A stretch of 7,562 bases of DNA, taken from the NCBI GenBank assembly GCA_002070755.1, contig MWDY01000158.1:1-7562 (forward strand), given 5' to 3'. The notes under the pieces were generated by a model. It was not told where the DNA came from and ran no database searches. It was given only the letters and a program-made list of their open reading frames with translations. Positions 1-6,569 of the stretch are shown here, piece after piece; position 1 is the stretch's first letter; each line of letters opens with the position of its first letter. This stretch comes from Spirochaetes bacterium ADurb.Bin110 (GTDB taxonomy: Bacteria; Spirochaetota; Spirochaetia; Treponematales; Rectinemataceae). The translations under genes and the position numbers were made by a program.

Positions 1-57
1 CAGAGCGGAGCAAAAGAGACTTCAGATTCTGAGAACTCAATTAGGCAAACACAAGTC

Positions 58-804
58 TTATATCGAAGGGCATATCAGCGATGCTGCAGGACGATCAAGC
101 ATAAGGTAGCAATTCGAATGCGCCCTAAGCGAGGCACAAGGATGCATAGGATCAATAGGAGCAGTAACTGCCATATATACTGCCTCCGCCTTTCTCGCAT
201 CGGGTACTGAGCACACAATACACTCGCTTTTGAGAATCTGAGGGATGCTCATGGAAATAGCCTGGAGTGGCACCTCAGAGATATTTTTGAACCATCCTTC
301 CCCCACCTGCTGTTTCCTACAAGCCTCATCGAGTTGAACAACGAGATATGGTTCCTTTGTGGTGAGTTGAGCTGGTGGATCATTGAATGCGAGATGTCCA
401 TTTTCTCCGATACCGATACATGCGACATCGATAGTTTTTGAAGCGATGAGGCGAGAAAGCCTTGTAAGCTCTTGAGAAAGATTAGGAGCATCAGCGTGAA
501 TATAATGAAAAGCCTGCAAGGCTGGTACCCTTTCTGCAAAGCGCTCTCGTAAGTATTTGCGAAAACTGGCATTGTGGGTATCGGGTATCCCTACATATTC
601 ATCTAAGTGAAACACTTCTACTTTACTCCAATCGATGTTCGGTTCTTTCACAAGCGCATCGAGCATTGTGAACTGGCTTGTGCCCGTAGCAAGAATAAGA
701 GAACATTCGGCCTTTTTCTCTATTGCATGGCGAATATGCAATGCAGCTATCATTGCCGCATGCTTTCCCATGTCTAAGGCGTCCTTGTATATGCAAATCC
801 TCAT
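58..804 (-). CDS. NagB-family glucosamine-6-phosphate deaminase/isomerase homologue
   Basis: A 248-residue cytoplasmic protein of the NagB / 6-phosphogluconolactonase superfamily. Classical NagB converts glucosamine-6-phosphate to fructose-6-phosphate and ammonia. Visible landmarks are the phosphate-loop segment LILATGTSQ (about 36-44), the motif HLDEYVGIP (66-74; D68 matches the proton-abstracting Asp72 of E. coli NagB), GIGENGHLAFNDP (131-143), and R163 and K205 at the places where NagB binds phosphate. Length is slightly below the roughly 266 residues of E. coli NagB. Two residues of the ring-opening set differ: E. coli Asp141 is Asn135 here and Glu148 is Asp142, while the histidine is kept (H137). 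It may therefore be a paralogous subfamily acting on a different aminosugar phosphate or lactone, so I give no symbol. The ATG at 804 is preceded by AAGGAAAG, 6 nt away. The gene is divergent from the tct operon and stops at 58 (TAA). No clear terminator is seen in positions 1-57. Confidence 0.85.
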   Translation of the reverse strand: MRICIYKDALDMGKHAAMIAALHIRHAIEKKAECSLILATGTSQFTMLDALVKEPNIDWSKVEVFHLDEYVGIPDTHNASFRKYLRERFAERVPALQAFHYIHADAPNLSQELTRLSRLIASKTIDVACIGIGENGHLAFNDPPAQLTTKEPYLVVQLDEACRKQQVGEGWFKNISEVPLQAISMSIPQILKSECIVCSVPDARKAEAVYMAVTAPIDPMHPCASLRAHSNCYLMLDRPAASLICPSI

Positions 805-832
805 GACGACTTTCCTTTTCAGCCTATTTTTA

Positions 833-838
833 ATTATA
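833..838 (-). promoter_or_regulatory. Probable -10 box for the NagB-family gene
   Basis: On the - strand positions 838-833 read TATAAT, a perfect sigma-70 -10 hexamer, 29 nt upstream of the ATG. A start near 826 would give a leader of about 20 nt that still includes the Shine-Dalgarno. At the 17-nt spacing the -35 (861-856) reads TTCCTT, a poor match, so the promoter may be weak or need an activator. Confidence 0.5.
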
Positions 839-870
839 ACTAACTATCTTTGCTGAAGGAATAGCCCATG

Positions 871-899
871 TTGATTCATTAAAAATCTGACACTATAGG
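871..899 (+). promoter_or_regulatory. Possible upstream sigma-70 promoter reading toward tctC
   Basis: TTGATT at 871-876 is followed after 17 nt by TATAGG at 894-899, an acceptable sigma-70 layout. If used it would give a leader of roughly 240 nt before tctC. The palindrome at 899-921 would then cover the transcription start, a normal repressor position. The hexamers are imperfect, and a better promoter lies nearer tctC, so this is tentative. Confidence 0.25.
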
Positions 900-921
900 A
901 TTTGTTGCTTCGCGACAAATC
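899..921. promoter_or_regulatory. 23-bp near-perfect palindrome, candidate operator or leader hairpin
   Basis: The left arm GATTTGTTGC (899-908) and right arm GCGACAAATC (912-921) are inverted repeats separated by TTC. Nine of ten positions are complementary and the tenth is a G/T pair. There is no T-run after it on either strand, so it is not a typical intrinsic terminator. Its place between the divergent nagB-like and tct genes suits a dimeric repressor or activator site. No regulator gene is in the window, so its partner is unknown. Confidence 0.45.
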
Positions 922-1083
922 TCAACTGCGGTGTTGCCTTTTGGCACAGGTACATTTGATTTTCTCATGCCAGTTATAAGTCTTCTCCGCATGTGCATCA
1001 TTTTGCCATATGAAGAGTACAAATCCTTTACCCAAATGGAGAATCAAACAATACAAAGATATGGATCAGTACTTTTTGGGCTA

Positions 1084-1111
1084 TTGACTTATATAAAATG
1101 GCATCTATAAT
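1084..1111 (+). promoter_or_regulatory. Sigma-70 promoter of the tctCBA operon
   Basis: TTGACT at 1084-1089 (5 of 6 to the -35 consensus) is separated by 16 nt from TATAAT at 1106-1111 (perfect -10). The expected start is about 1118, leaving a leader of about 28 nt with a strong Shine-Dalgarno. This is the best promoter in the window and suggests high basal expression of the binding protein unless it is repressed. Confidence 0.75.
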
Positions 1112-1134
1112 TTTTTTAGAATTCTTTAAGCATT

Positions 1135-1140
1135 AGGAGG
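1135..1140 (+). promoter_or_regulatory. Strong ribosome binding site of tctC
   Basis: AGGAGG lies 5 nt before the ATG at 1146, fully complementary to the usual 16S rRNA tail. It fixes the tctC start and indicates efficient translation, as is common for abundant periplasmic binding proteins. Confidence 0.85.
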
Positions 1141-1145
1141 CTTTT

Positions 1146-2159
1146 ATGAAAAAGAGTCTGTATTTCGTACTTATTTGCATGTTGCTCTTTTGCATAGGAA
1201 TACAAGGAGCTTTTGCACAGGCTACTTGGAAGCCGACAAAGCCAATAAACATCATAGTACCATGGGGTGCAGGAGGCGCAACTGATCAAGCGACGAGAGT
1301 CGCCGCAGCTGAGCTTGAAGAGGTTCTCGGCCAGAAGATTGTTATTGTCAACCAGCCTGGTGCTTCTGGTTCTGTTGGAACTAAAAATGCACTTGAAGCA
1401 AAGCGTGATGGTTACACATGGACAGCAGGTGCAGCATCAGACCTCGCTACGTATAAAGTTCTGGGAATGCTCGATACTGACATTCAAAAGGATTGGGAAA
1501 TATTCCTTACAGTGGCGAATGTCAGCGTAGTCTGCGTGAACCCAAACAGCCCCTATAAGACATTTGATGATCTGCTTGCAGCCTTTAAGGCAAAGCCAGG
1601 CAAGATTACCGTAGCAACTGCAGGTCAGAGTTCAGCAGGCCATATTGCGATCGAGCTAATTCGATCCTATACAGGTATTGAGTATAAACATGTTACATAT
1701 GACGGTGGTAATCCTGCTGTCATTGCATGCGTATCTGGAGAAACCGAGGTCACTACTCAACTAGCCTCCGAGGAAGTAGACATGATTCGAGGCAAAAAAC
1801 TTCGTCCCTTAGTGGTGCTATGGGACAAACCCCTTAGCCTTGAAGGTTATGGAGAAATTCCACCAATTACAAACTGGATCAAGGATTTCCAAATTGGTTT
1901 AAATTACTTTGGAATCTTCATTCCAAAAGGAGTTCCTCAGGAGGTTATCGATACAGTTCAAAAAGCATGGAGAGATGTGATTTATAATTCACAAAAACTG
2001 AAAGATTATGCAAATTCCCGCGGAGCCATTTTCGATCCTTCATATGGTGAGGAGGCTCAAAAGCGGGCCTATAGCTATTATCAATGGGTTGCTTGGGTGT
2101 ATTGGGACGCAGGTAAAGCGAAAGTAAGACCCGACACCGTAGGTATTCCTAGGCCATAA
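1146..2159 (+). CDS. tctC: TTT-family periplasmic substrate-binding protein (TctC/Bug)
   Basis: The extracytoplasmic solute receptor of a tripartite tricarboxylate transporter, 337 residues. Residues 1-24 form a classical signal peptide: MKK, a hydrophobic core, then a likely signal-peptidase I cut after AFA (22-24). No lipobox is seen. The mature protein has the Bug/TctC hallmarks: INIIVPWGAGGATD (34-47), which forms the first carboxylate-binding loop; PGASGSVGT (71-79); TAGQSSAGH (159-166); and VTYDGGNPA (183-191). The C-terminal part contains FIPKGVPQEVI (258-268), typical of the family. Bug proteins usually hold the carboxylate of small acids through bridging waters, so the ligand is probably an acid, but its identity cannot be read from the sequence. 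It is the first gene of the tct operon, behind a strong promoter and RBS, and is followed by a hairpin that may set its level above the membrane subunits. Confidence 0.93.
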   Translation: MKKSLYFVLICMLLFCIGIQGAFAQATWKPTKPINIIVPWGAGGATDQATRVAAAELEEVLGQKIVIVNQPGASGSVGTKNALEAKRDGYTWTAGAASDLATYKVLGMLDTDIQKDWEIFLTVANVSVVCVNPNSPYKTFDDLLAAFKAKPGKITVATAGQSSAGHIAIELIRSYTGIEYKHVTYDGGNPAVIACVSGETEVTTQLASEEVDMIRGKKLRPLVVLWDKPLSLEGYGEIPPITNWIKDFQIGLNYFGIFIPKGVPQEVIDTVQKAWRDVIYNSQKLKDYANSRGAIFDPSYGEEAQKRAYSYYQWVAWVYWDAGKAKVRPDTVGIPRP

Positions 2160-2173
2160 CTTATCTCTTTAAG

Positions 2174-2216
2174 GGCAAGAAAGGCGCAAATACCTTGCTC
2201 CTTTCTTGCCTTATTT
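2174..2216 (+). terminator. Intra-operon hairpin with T-rich tail, probable leaky terminator
   Basis: The arms GGCAAGAAAGG (2174-2184) and CCTTTCTTGCC (2200-2210) pair perfectly over 11 bp. Inside them, after one C/T mismatch, GCAA (2186-2189) pairs with TTGC (2195-2198) around a 5-nt loop. The tail is TTATTTT (2211-2217). It starts 14 nt after the tctC stop and ends before the tctB RBS. This is the expected form for a partial terminator or an RNA-stabilising stem at the 3' end of a binding-protein gene. The T-run is interrupted by an A, which fits incomplete termination. Confidence 0.72.
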
Positions 2217-2260
2217 TCATTGCTTATGAATCTAAAGCTCTAATAAAGGAGATACTGATA

Positions 2261-2830
2261 ATGACTGATAGTACAATGAATAAAGCTGACTTCTATACAT
2301 CAATTGTCTTGCTGATCGTCAGCCTCAGTATCATTATTATTTCAATTCAGATGCCTTCAATGACAGAAAGAAACGAAAGTCAGTGGTCAAATCCTGGAGT
2401 TGTCCCAACTTTTATTGGCATAGCACTTTTTTTGCTTTCTGGGTCGATGTTGTTGCGCGCAATCAAGCGAGGGGCAGTTAAGAAAAACGAAAGCAAAAAT
2501 TTTGATTCAAACAATGGGACTATAAGCGTTGAGGATGTCTCATCAGTAAGTAAATCTCCCGACATGAGCTCGTTGTTGTCGAATCCATATTTTAGAATTC
2601 TTATCACAATAGTACTCTGCTCACTTTATGCATTTATGCTAGGGAAAATATGGTTCCCTCTTGCAACCTTTATATTTATCCTCTTATTCATAGTTGTCTT
2701 TGAATTCGATTCTCAGAGACCCTTGCGATCTCAAGGAAAGACATTGCTATGGGGAATGGTGCTTGCGGCTTGTACATCTGCGGCAGTCACTGTCGTGTTC
2801 CAGTATCTATTCCTTGTAAATTTGCCATAA
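2261..2830 (+). CDS. tctB: TTT-family small membrane subunit TctB
   Basis: The small integral-membrane subunit of the TTT transporter, 189 residues from the ATG at 2261. I chose this start over an in-frame TTG at 2195 because AAAGGAG (2245-2251) lies 9 nt upstream, and because the longer frame would run through the tctC-tctB hairpin. Predicted membrane segments lie at about 11-31, 47-68, 110-128, 130-149 and 164-186. The hydrophilic stretch at about 70-108 is probably a cytoplasmic loop. NPGVVP (44-49) resembles the conserved proline-glycine element near the second helix of TctB proteins. The family is poorly conserved, and assignment rests on topology, size and position between tctC and tctA. 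The stop codon overlaps the RBS of tctA, so translation of the two is probably coupled. Confidence 0.88.
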   Translation: MTDSTMNKADFYTSIVLLIVSLSIIIISIQMPSMTERNESQWSNPGVVPTFIGIALFLLSGSMLLRAIKRGAVKKNESKNFDSNNGTISVEDVSSVSKSPDMSSLLSNPYFRILITIVLCSLYAFMLGKIWFPLATFIFILLFIVVFEFDSQRPLRSQGKTLLWGMVLAACTSAAVTVVFQYLFLVNLP

Positions 2831-2840
2831 GGAGTACACG

Positions 2841-4352
2841 ATGTTCCGTGGTCTTGAATTATTTGGCAATGCAATCTTATCTTTTTTAAATTTGAAGGCA
2901 TTATTTAATGCCATATGGGCAACTGAATTAGGTATTATCATTGGGATGCTTCCAGGTCTTACCGCGACTATGGGTGTGGCGCTTCTTACAACGCTTACAT
3001 TCAAGATGCAGGCGAACGATGCAATACTTGTCCTTATCTGCATGTATGTAGGCTCTATCTATGGTGGAAGCCGGAGTGCTATTCTCTTGAATATACCTGG
3101 GACTCCTGCAAATGCTGCAACTACATTGGATGGATATCCTCTAGCTCTGCAAGGCAGAGCTGGAAAAGCAATTGGCCTTGCTACCACAGGTTCCTTTCTC
3201 GGTTCTATGATCGGCATGATTGCAATGCTCATCTTTACTCCACTTATTGGCAATATTGCTCTTCAATTTCAATCTTACGAATTTGTATGGTTTTCAATAT
3301 TTGGTATTATCATATGTGGCAATCTCACTGCTCCCAAGGACCCTCTTAAGGGGTGGATTGCTGGATTTATCGGTCTCTTCGTAGCTATGATAGGGATGGA
3401 TGGAATTCATGCTTATGTAAGATTTGCATTTGGAAGTACGGACCTGGCTGGTGGAATTTCATTGATTCCAGCTATGGTTGGTACTTTTGGATTTGCTGAG
3501 ATCATCTCCGTCATGCGCTATCAACGGTATGAAGTAGTCAAGACAAAAATTGATAGAGTGATTCCCACGTTCTCTGAAGTGTTTAAATACTGGAAAACTA
3601 TTATTCGCTCAGGAATTATAGGAACATTTATTGGAGCCATCCCTGGGGTCGGTGAGGATATTGCAGCGTGGGTATCATATGATTTTGCTAAGAGAGGAGC
3701 AAGACCTGAGGAAAAGGAAAAGTTTGGCAAGGGATCAGTCGAGGGACTTCTCGCCTCAGAAACGGGAAATAATGCCTGCGTTCCAGGAGCAATCATTCCG
3801 GTGCTTACCCTTGCTATACCTGGTTCAGCACCTGCTGCAGTTCTTTTGGGCGCTATGCTTATTCATGGAGTACGTCCTGGACCTCTCATTATGGTAGAAT
3901 TTCCAACTTTCATCTATGAGACTGTCGCGATGGTTTTTGTTGCTACTGTGATGATGTTTATTCTTGGTCTCACTATGGTACGACCTCTTGTGAAAGTGTT
4001 GCAAATTCCAAGGCAAAAGTTAATGCCAATTGTGTTTACTCTGTGCGTAATAGGTTCCTATGCGCTCCAATCGAGGCTCTTCGATGTAACTGTCATGATC
4101 GTATTCGGCATTATCGGATTTGTGCTGCGGGAGATGGAGTATCCTATGGCGCCTCTAGTTTTAGGTATCATTCTAGGAGATATTCTCGATAAAAATTTAC
4201 GGCGAGCACTTATCCTTTCTAATGGCAGTTTTGCGCCATTTTTTACAAGGCCGATTTGCATTATTCTATTCGCGCTCACTATGTTAATCGTGCTAAGCAG
4301 AGCAAAATGGGTACATCAGCTTATAGGAAGCTTGCGGAAAAAAGGCTCATGA
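2841..4352 (+). CDS. tctA: TTT-family large membrane subunit TctA
   Basis: The large, channel-forming subunit of the TTT transporter, 503 residues, the usual family size, with about 10-12 hydrophobic segments. Family signatures are clear: GIIIGMLPGLTATMG (31-45), YVGSIYGGSRSAILLNIPGT (69-88), the repeat-like second element GAIPGVGEDIA (265-275), and GNNACVPGAIIPVLTLAIPG (309-328) with HGVRPGP (342-348). The paired proline-glycine loops at 36-40 and 267-271 reflect the internal duplication typical of TctA. Import would be driven by an ion gradient, with no ATPase needed. AAGGAG (2829-2834) is 6 nt before the ATG, and the gap to tctB is 10 nt. No tctDE-type two-component regulator follows; the operon ends facing a convergent gene 153 nt away. 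Confidence 0.96.
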   Translation: MFRGLELFGNAILSFLNLKALFNAIWATELGIIIGMLPGLTATMGVALLTTLTFKMQANDAILVLICMYVGSIYGGSRSAILLNIPGTPANAATTLDGYPLALQGRAGKAIGLATTGSFLGSMIGMIAMLIFTPLIGNIALQFQSYEFVWFSIFGIIICGNLTAPKDPLKGWIAGFIGLFVAMIGMDGIHAYVRFAFGSTDLAGGISLIPAMVGTFGFAEIISVMRYQRYEVVKTKIDRVIPTFSEVFKYWKTIIRSGIIGTFIGAIPGVGEDIAAWVSYDFAKRGARPEEKEKFGKGSVEGLLASETGNNACVPGAIIPVLTLAIPGSAPAAVLLGAMLIHGVRPGPLIMVEFPTFIYETVAMVFVATVMMFILGLTMVRPLVKVLQIPRQKLMPIVFTLCVIGSYALQSRLFDVTVMIVFGIIGFVLREMEYPMAPLVLGIILGDILDKNLRRALILSNGSFAPFFTRPICIILFALTMLIVLSRAKWVHQLIGSLRKKGS

Positions 4353-4403
4353 GGGCCATTCTGCACAGTGTATGCGGGCAAATCTATCATCATTGAGCTT
4401 ATG

Positions 4404-4439
4404 GATAGGTGGATTCATAAAATATACATTTCACCTATC
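4404..4439. repeat. Inverted repeat between convergent operons
   Basis: GATAGGTG (4404-4411) and CACCTATC (4432-4439) are a perfect 8-bp inverted repeat. It can be extended by G-T and A-T pairs inward, leaving an AT-rich loop of 16 nt. It lies between the 3' ends of tctA and the - strand isomerase gene, a natural site for a bidirectional transcription end. Neither side carries a U-run, so it is not a convincing intrinsic terminator. The rest of 4353-4505 shows nothing else clear. Confidence 0.35.
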
Positions 4440-4505
4440 AAGATGCTCTGTTAACCAAAGGCCCCTCACTTTATACGAAAAGTCTTTTTCTTCCCATTAA
4501 GTCCA

Positions 4506-5504
4506 TCATCGCGCCTGGGATAATCTATTCTTTGGCTCATGCATTGCTCCATACGCAACGCCTTCCCTAATTTCAAAGCCAATGCTCCAGAGCATTTTTT
4601 CGAGCCTTTTACCATATTCTCGATAAACGGATCGGCGCATCTCATCACTATTTCTTACGCTTGAATTATGAAATACCACTGCCATATGGGGCTCAATACT
4701 AAGAAAACCACCATAATCAGAATGTTTGCAATCTTCGAGAATGTCCCTCACATGGCACGGTCCTTCCCCGGGGTAAGTATAGATTTCTTTATCGGTAGTC
4801 TTATCATGCCATCCATCTTTGACATGTAGATGCACAACATTGGTTTTGAGAGCTAACCAAGTAGACCAGGCATCCTGATAGGGCCTAGGTGCCGGCTTAT
4901 CATAATCTTGAGTAAGGCAAGGATTTCCAGTATCAAATACAAGCTTGAGGCTGGGAACCGCTGCGAGCAATTCCTGTGTATGGGATATGCTCATACCGCC
5001 GTAATTGAAGCAGTTTTCGTGAACGGGGATCATATCCTGAGCAAGAAACTCCTCACAGATTGCCCTGAGATGTTCGAAACGAAGAGTTGCACATTGATCA
5101 GGAAGGGGATTGCCTTCAGCATCGATCAACACTGCATAGCTCATGATGCGAATAAGCTTGACATCGAGGCACTTCATTCTTTCAATTGCGCGCTTAACCG
5201 TCTTCATGGTCTCAGAAAAATCTTCTAAAACGCTCGAACCCCAATTCGCTATAGTGGATCCGAAGCAGCTCACGCGTATATCATTTTTTTCTAGTATCCT
5301 CTGCATATGCATAAATTCCCGATCGCTGATATCGTGAATATTTATGCCATTCACTGAACGCGCTTCGATATACTTCCAGCCTAGGTCTTTTGTCGCCGCG
5401 ACCTGATCTTCGATAGAGTCGGCAGCCTCATCAGCAAAGCCTCCAAGCATAAAATAAGGCTTCCCGGGTGATGTGCCAAGTCCCAGTAACTGTGTATCAA
5501 TCAT
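4506..5504 (-). CDS. Sugar phosphate isomerase/epimerase (xylose-isomerase-like TIM barrel)
   Basis: A 332-residue member of the AP-endonuclease-2 / xylose-isomerase-like TIM-barrel superfamily, whose members use a divalent metal to isomerise or epimerise keto-sugars. The core begins at GGFADEAADS (21-30). Candidate metal ligands at strand ends are E163 (VHEN), D191 (FDTGN), H227 (HLHVKD, with H225) and E271 (SIEPH). The substrate is not predictable. I chose the ATG at 5504 because it sits 7 nt after the stop of the upstream dehydrogenase, with GAGG 5 nt upstream. A longer in-frame start at 5606 would overlap that gene by about 95 nt, and its extra residues are unlike the family. An internal Met at 5450 sits right before the conserved core but lacks a good RBS. 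The first 18 residues are thus a short extension. It is the last gene of the operon. Confidence 0.88.
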   Translation of the reverse strand: MIDTQLLGLGTSPGKPYFMLGGFADEAADSIEDQVAATKDLGWKYIEARSVNGINIHDISDREFMHMQRILEKNDIRVSCFGSTIANWGSSVLEDFSETMKTVKRAIERMKCLDVKLIRIMSYAVLIDAEGNPLPDQCATLRFEHLRAICEEFLAQDMIPVHENCFNYGGMSISHTQELLAAVPSLKLVFDTGNPCLTQDYDKPAPRPYQDAWSTWLALKTNVVHLHVKDGWHDKTTDKEIYTYPGEGPCHVRDILEDCKHSDYGGFLSIEPHMAVVFHNSSVRNSDEMRRSVYREYGKRLEKMLWSIGFEIREGVAYGAMHEPKNRLSQAR

Positions 5505-5511
5505 ATCTGCC

Positions 5512-6558
5512 TCATAGCCTTGCAAGTCTCTGTGGTACACCGCCAAGCTCAGCACTGCGATAAATGGCTTCAATGCAGGCCACCGCCTTTGTCGCCTCAA
5601 TACCATCGACGAGCGGTTTTCGTCTCTTTTGTATAGAGTCTATTACATCAATTATCTGACGCTTATGACCGAGGTAACTGATCGCTGTGGGATCAGCAGC
5701 ACCCCCAGACGTCGAAGCAGGCTTAGAGAATATCCTGCAAATCTCTTCATCTTCTGCCGATTCCTCCTTGAATTTCCAGAAACTAAGCGTATCCTCGTCC
5801 ATAATTGCACTGCCGTTAGTCCCCAGGATTTCCAGACGCTTAAGAAAACCAGGCCATGCAGCAGTTGTGCCTTGAATTGCACCAAGTGCACCATTTTCAA
5901 ATTCGATTGCTGCGCTTGCATTATCTTCCACTTCAATTTTGCGATGGCCAACTGTTGAGACGTAGGCGCTGAGACTTCTGATGGGGCCAACAAACCATAG
6001 CAAAAGATCCACCGCGTGAATTGACTGGTTCATCAGGGCGCCACCTCCATCAAGCGCTTTTGTTCCCTTCCAGCCGCTTTGCGAATAGTATTCCTGATCT
6101 CTCCACCATTTTACATAGGCATTCCCTTGAGAAAGCACTCCAAAATGATTTGCTTCACAAGCCTTCTTGATTGTTTGAGAAGCATCGGAAAAGCGACTCG
6201 GAAAGATACCAGAAAGAACCACCTTGTTTTTTTCCGCAGCTTCAACGATTTTCAGGCATCGCTCTACTGTGATCTCTAGAGGCTTTTCTACAATGATATG
6301 CCTCCCCGATTCTGCTGCAGGAATCGCTGCTTCGCTATGAAGTCCCGAAGGGGTGCAGATATTGACAACCTCGATTTCTGGATCATCGAGAAATTTATTA
6401 AGCTCATTGTAATAGCTGCAGTTATGTGCTTCGCCGAACTGTCGAGCTCGCTCAGGAATGATATCGAAGCATGCGACCAGGCGCGAACCATCAATCTCTG
6501 AAATCGCTTGCGCATGCATATTGGCAATCATACCTGTGCCAACAATACCAAAATTCAT
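5512..6558 (-). CDS. Gfo/Idh/MocA-family NAD(P)-dependent sugar dehydrogenase
   Basis: A cytoplasmic oxidoreductase of 348 residues, the standard length for this family, which oxidises or reduces hydroxyls on sugars, inositols and related polyols. The N-terminal Rossmann fold has GIVGTGMIA (4-12). D32 at the end of the second strand suggests a preference for NAD over NADP. ICTPSGLH (67-74) and EKP (91-93) follow, with K92 the expected catalytic lysine. The C-terminal domain has WWRDQEYYSQSGWKG (151-165) and GGALMNQSIHAVDLLLW (172-188), where H181 and D184 fit the family's substrate-binding/catalytic positions. AAGGAG precedes the ATG at 6558. The upstream stop TAA overlaps this RBS (11-nt gap), and the downstream isomerase begins 7 nt after its TGA, so the genes are in one operon. 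The substrate is unknown. Confidence 0.93.
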   Translation of the reverse strand: MNFGIVGTGMIANMHAQAISEIDGSRLVACFDIIPERARQFGEAHNCSYYNELNKFLDDPEIEVVNICTPSGLHSEAAIPAAESGRHIIVEKPLEITVERCLKIVEAAEKNKVVLSGIFPSRFSDASQTIKKACEANHFGVLSQGNAYVKWWRDQEYYSQSGWKGTKALDGGGALMNQSIHAVDLLLWFVGPIRSLSAYVSTVGHRKIEVEDNASAAIEFENGALGAIQGTTAAWPGFLKRLEILGTNGSAIMDEDTLSFWKFKEESAEDEEICRIFSKPASTSGGAADPTAISYLGHKRQIIDVIDSIQKRRKPLVDGIEATKAVACIEAIYRSAELGGVPQRLARL

Positions 6559-6569
6559 TGAATATCTCC

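Larger units (their letters stand above)
805..1145. other. Divergent regulatory region between the nagB-like gene and tctC
   Basis: This 341-nt gap is long for such a compact locus. It contains the - strand -10 box (833-838), a possible + strand promoter (871-899), the palindrome (899-921) and the main tct promoter (1084-1111). The stretch 922-1083 has only short chance frames without ribosome binding sites and a minor TGCC/GGCA stem at 935-946. I see no supported gene in it. Confidence 0.6.

Noticed and set aside
1..57. Partial dyad GAG...CTC with TCAG-ATT-CTGA (about 17-40) as a terminator for the NagB-family gene.
   Set aside because: The stem is short and interrupted and has no T-run in the direction of transcription.
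879..1001. A 40-codon - strand frame (ATG at 1001, TAA at 879) inside the divergent gap.
   Set aside because: It has no ribosome binding site and no recognisable motif, and it runs through the palindrome. A frame of this size is expected by chance in 341 nt. A decayed gene remnant cannot be excluded.
967..1110. A 47-codon + strand frame (ATG 967, TAA 1108-1110) upstream of tctC.
   Set aside because: It has no Shine-Dalgarno and overlaps the -35 and -10 boxes of the tct promoter; its product matches nothing I recognise.
2195..2260. A 22-codon N-terminal extension of TctB from a TTG codon.
   Set aside because: It would include the right arm of the tctC-tctB hairpin and lacks an RBS, while the ATG at 2261 has AAAGGAG at proper spacing.
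5505..5606. A 34-residue N-terminal extension of the isomerase at 4506-5504, overlapping the upstream dehydrogenase.
   Set aside because: The extra residues are a shifted-frame reading of the dehydrogenase C-terminus and are unlike the family. The ATG at 5504 has an RBS and the tight spacing typical of translational coupling.
5652..5993. A 113-codon - strand frame within the dehydrogenase gene.
   Set aside because: It is an alternative-frame shadow of a strongly supported Gfo/Idh/MocA gene on the same strand, with no family motif of its own.
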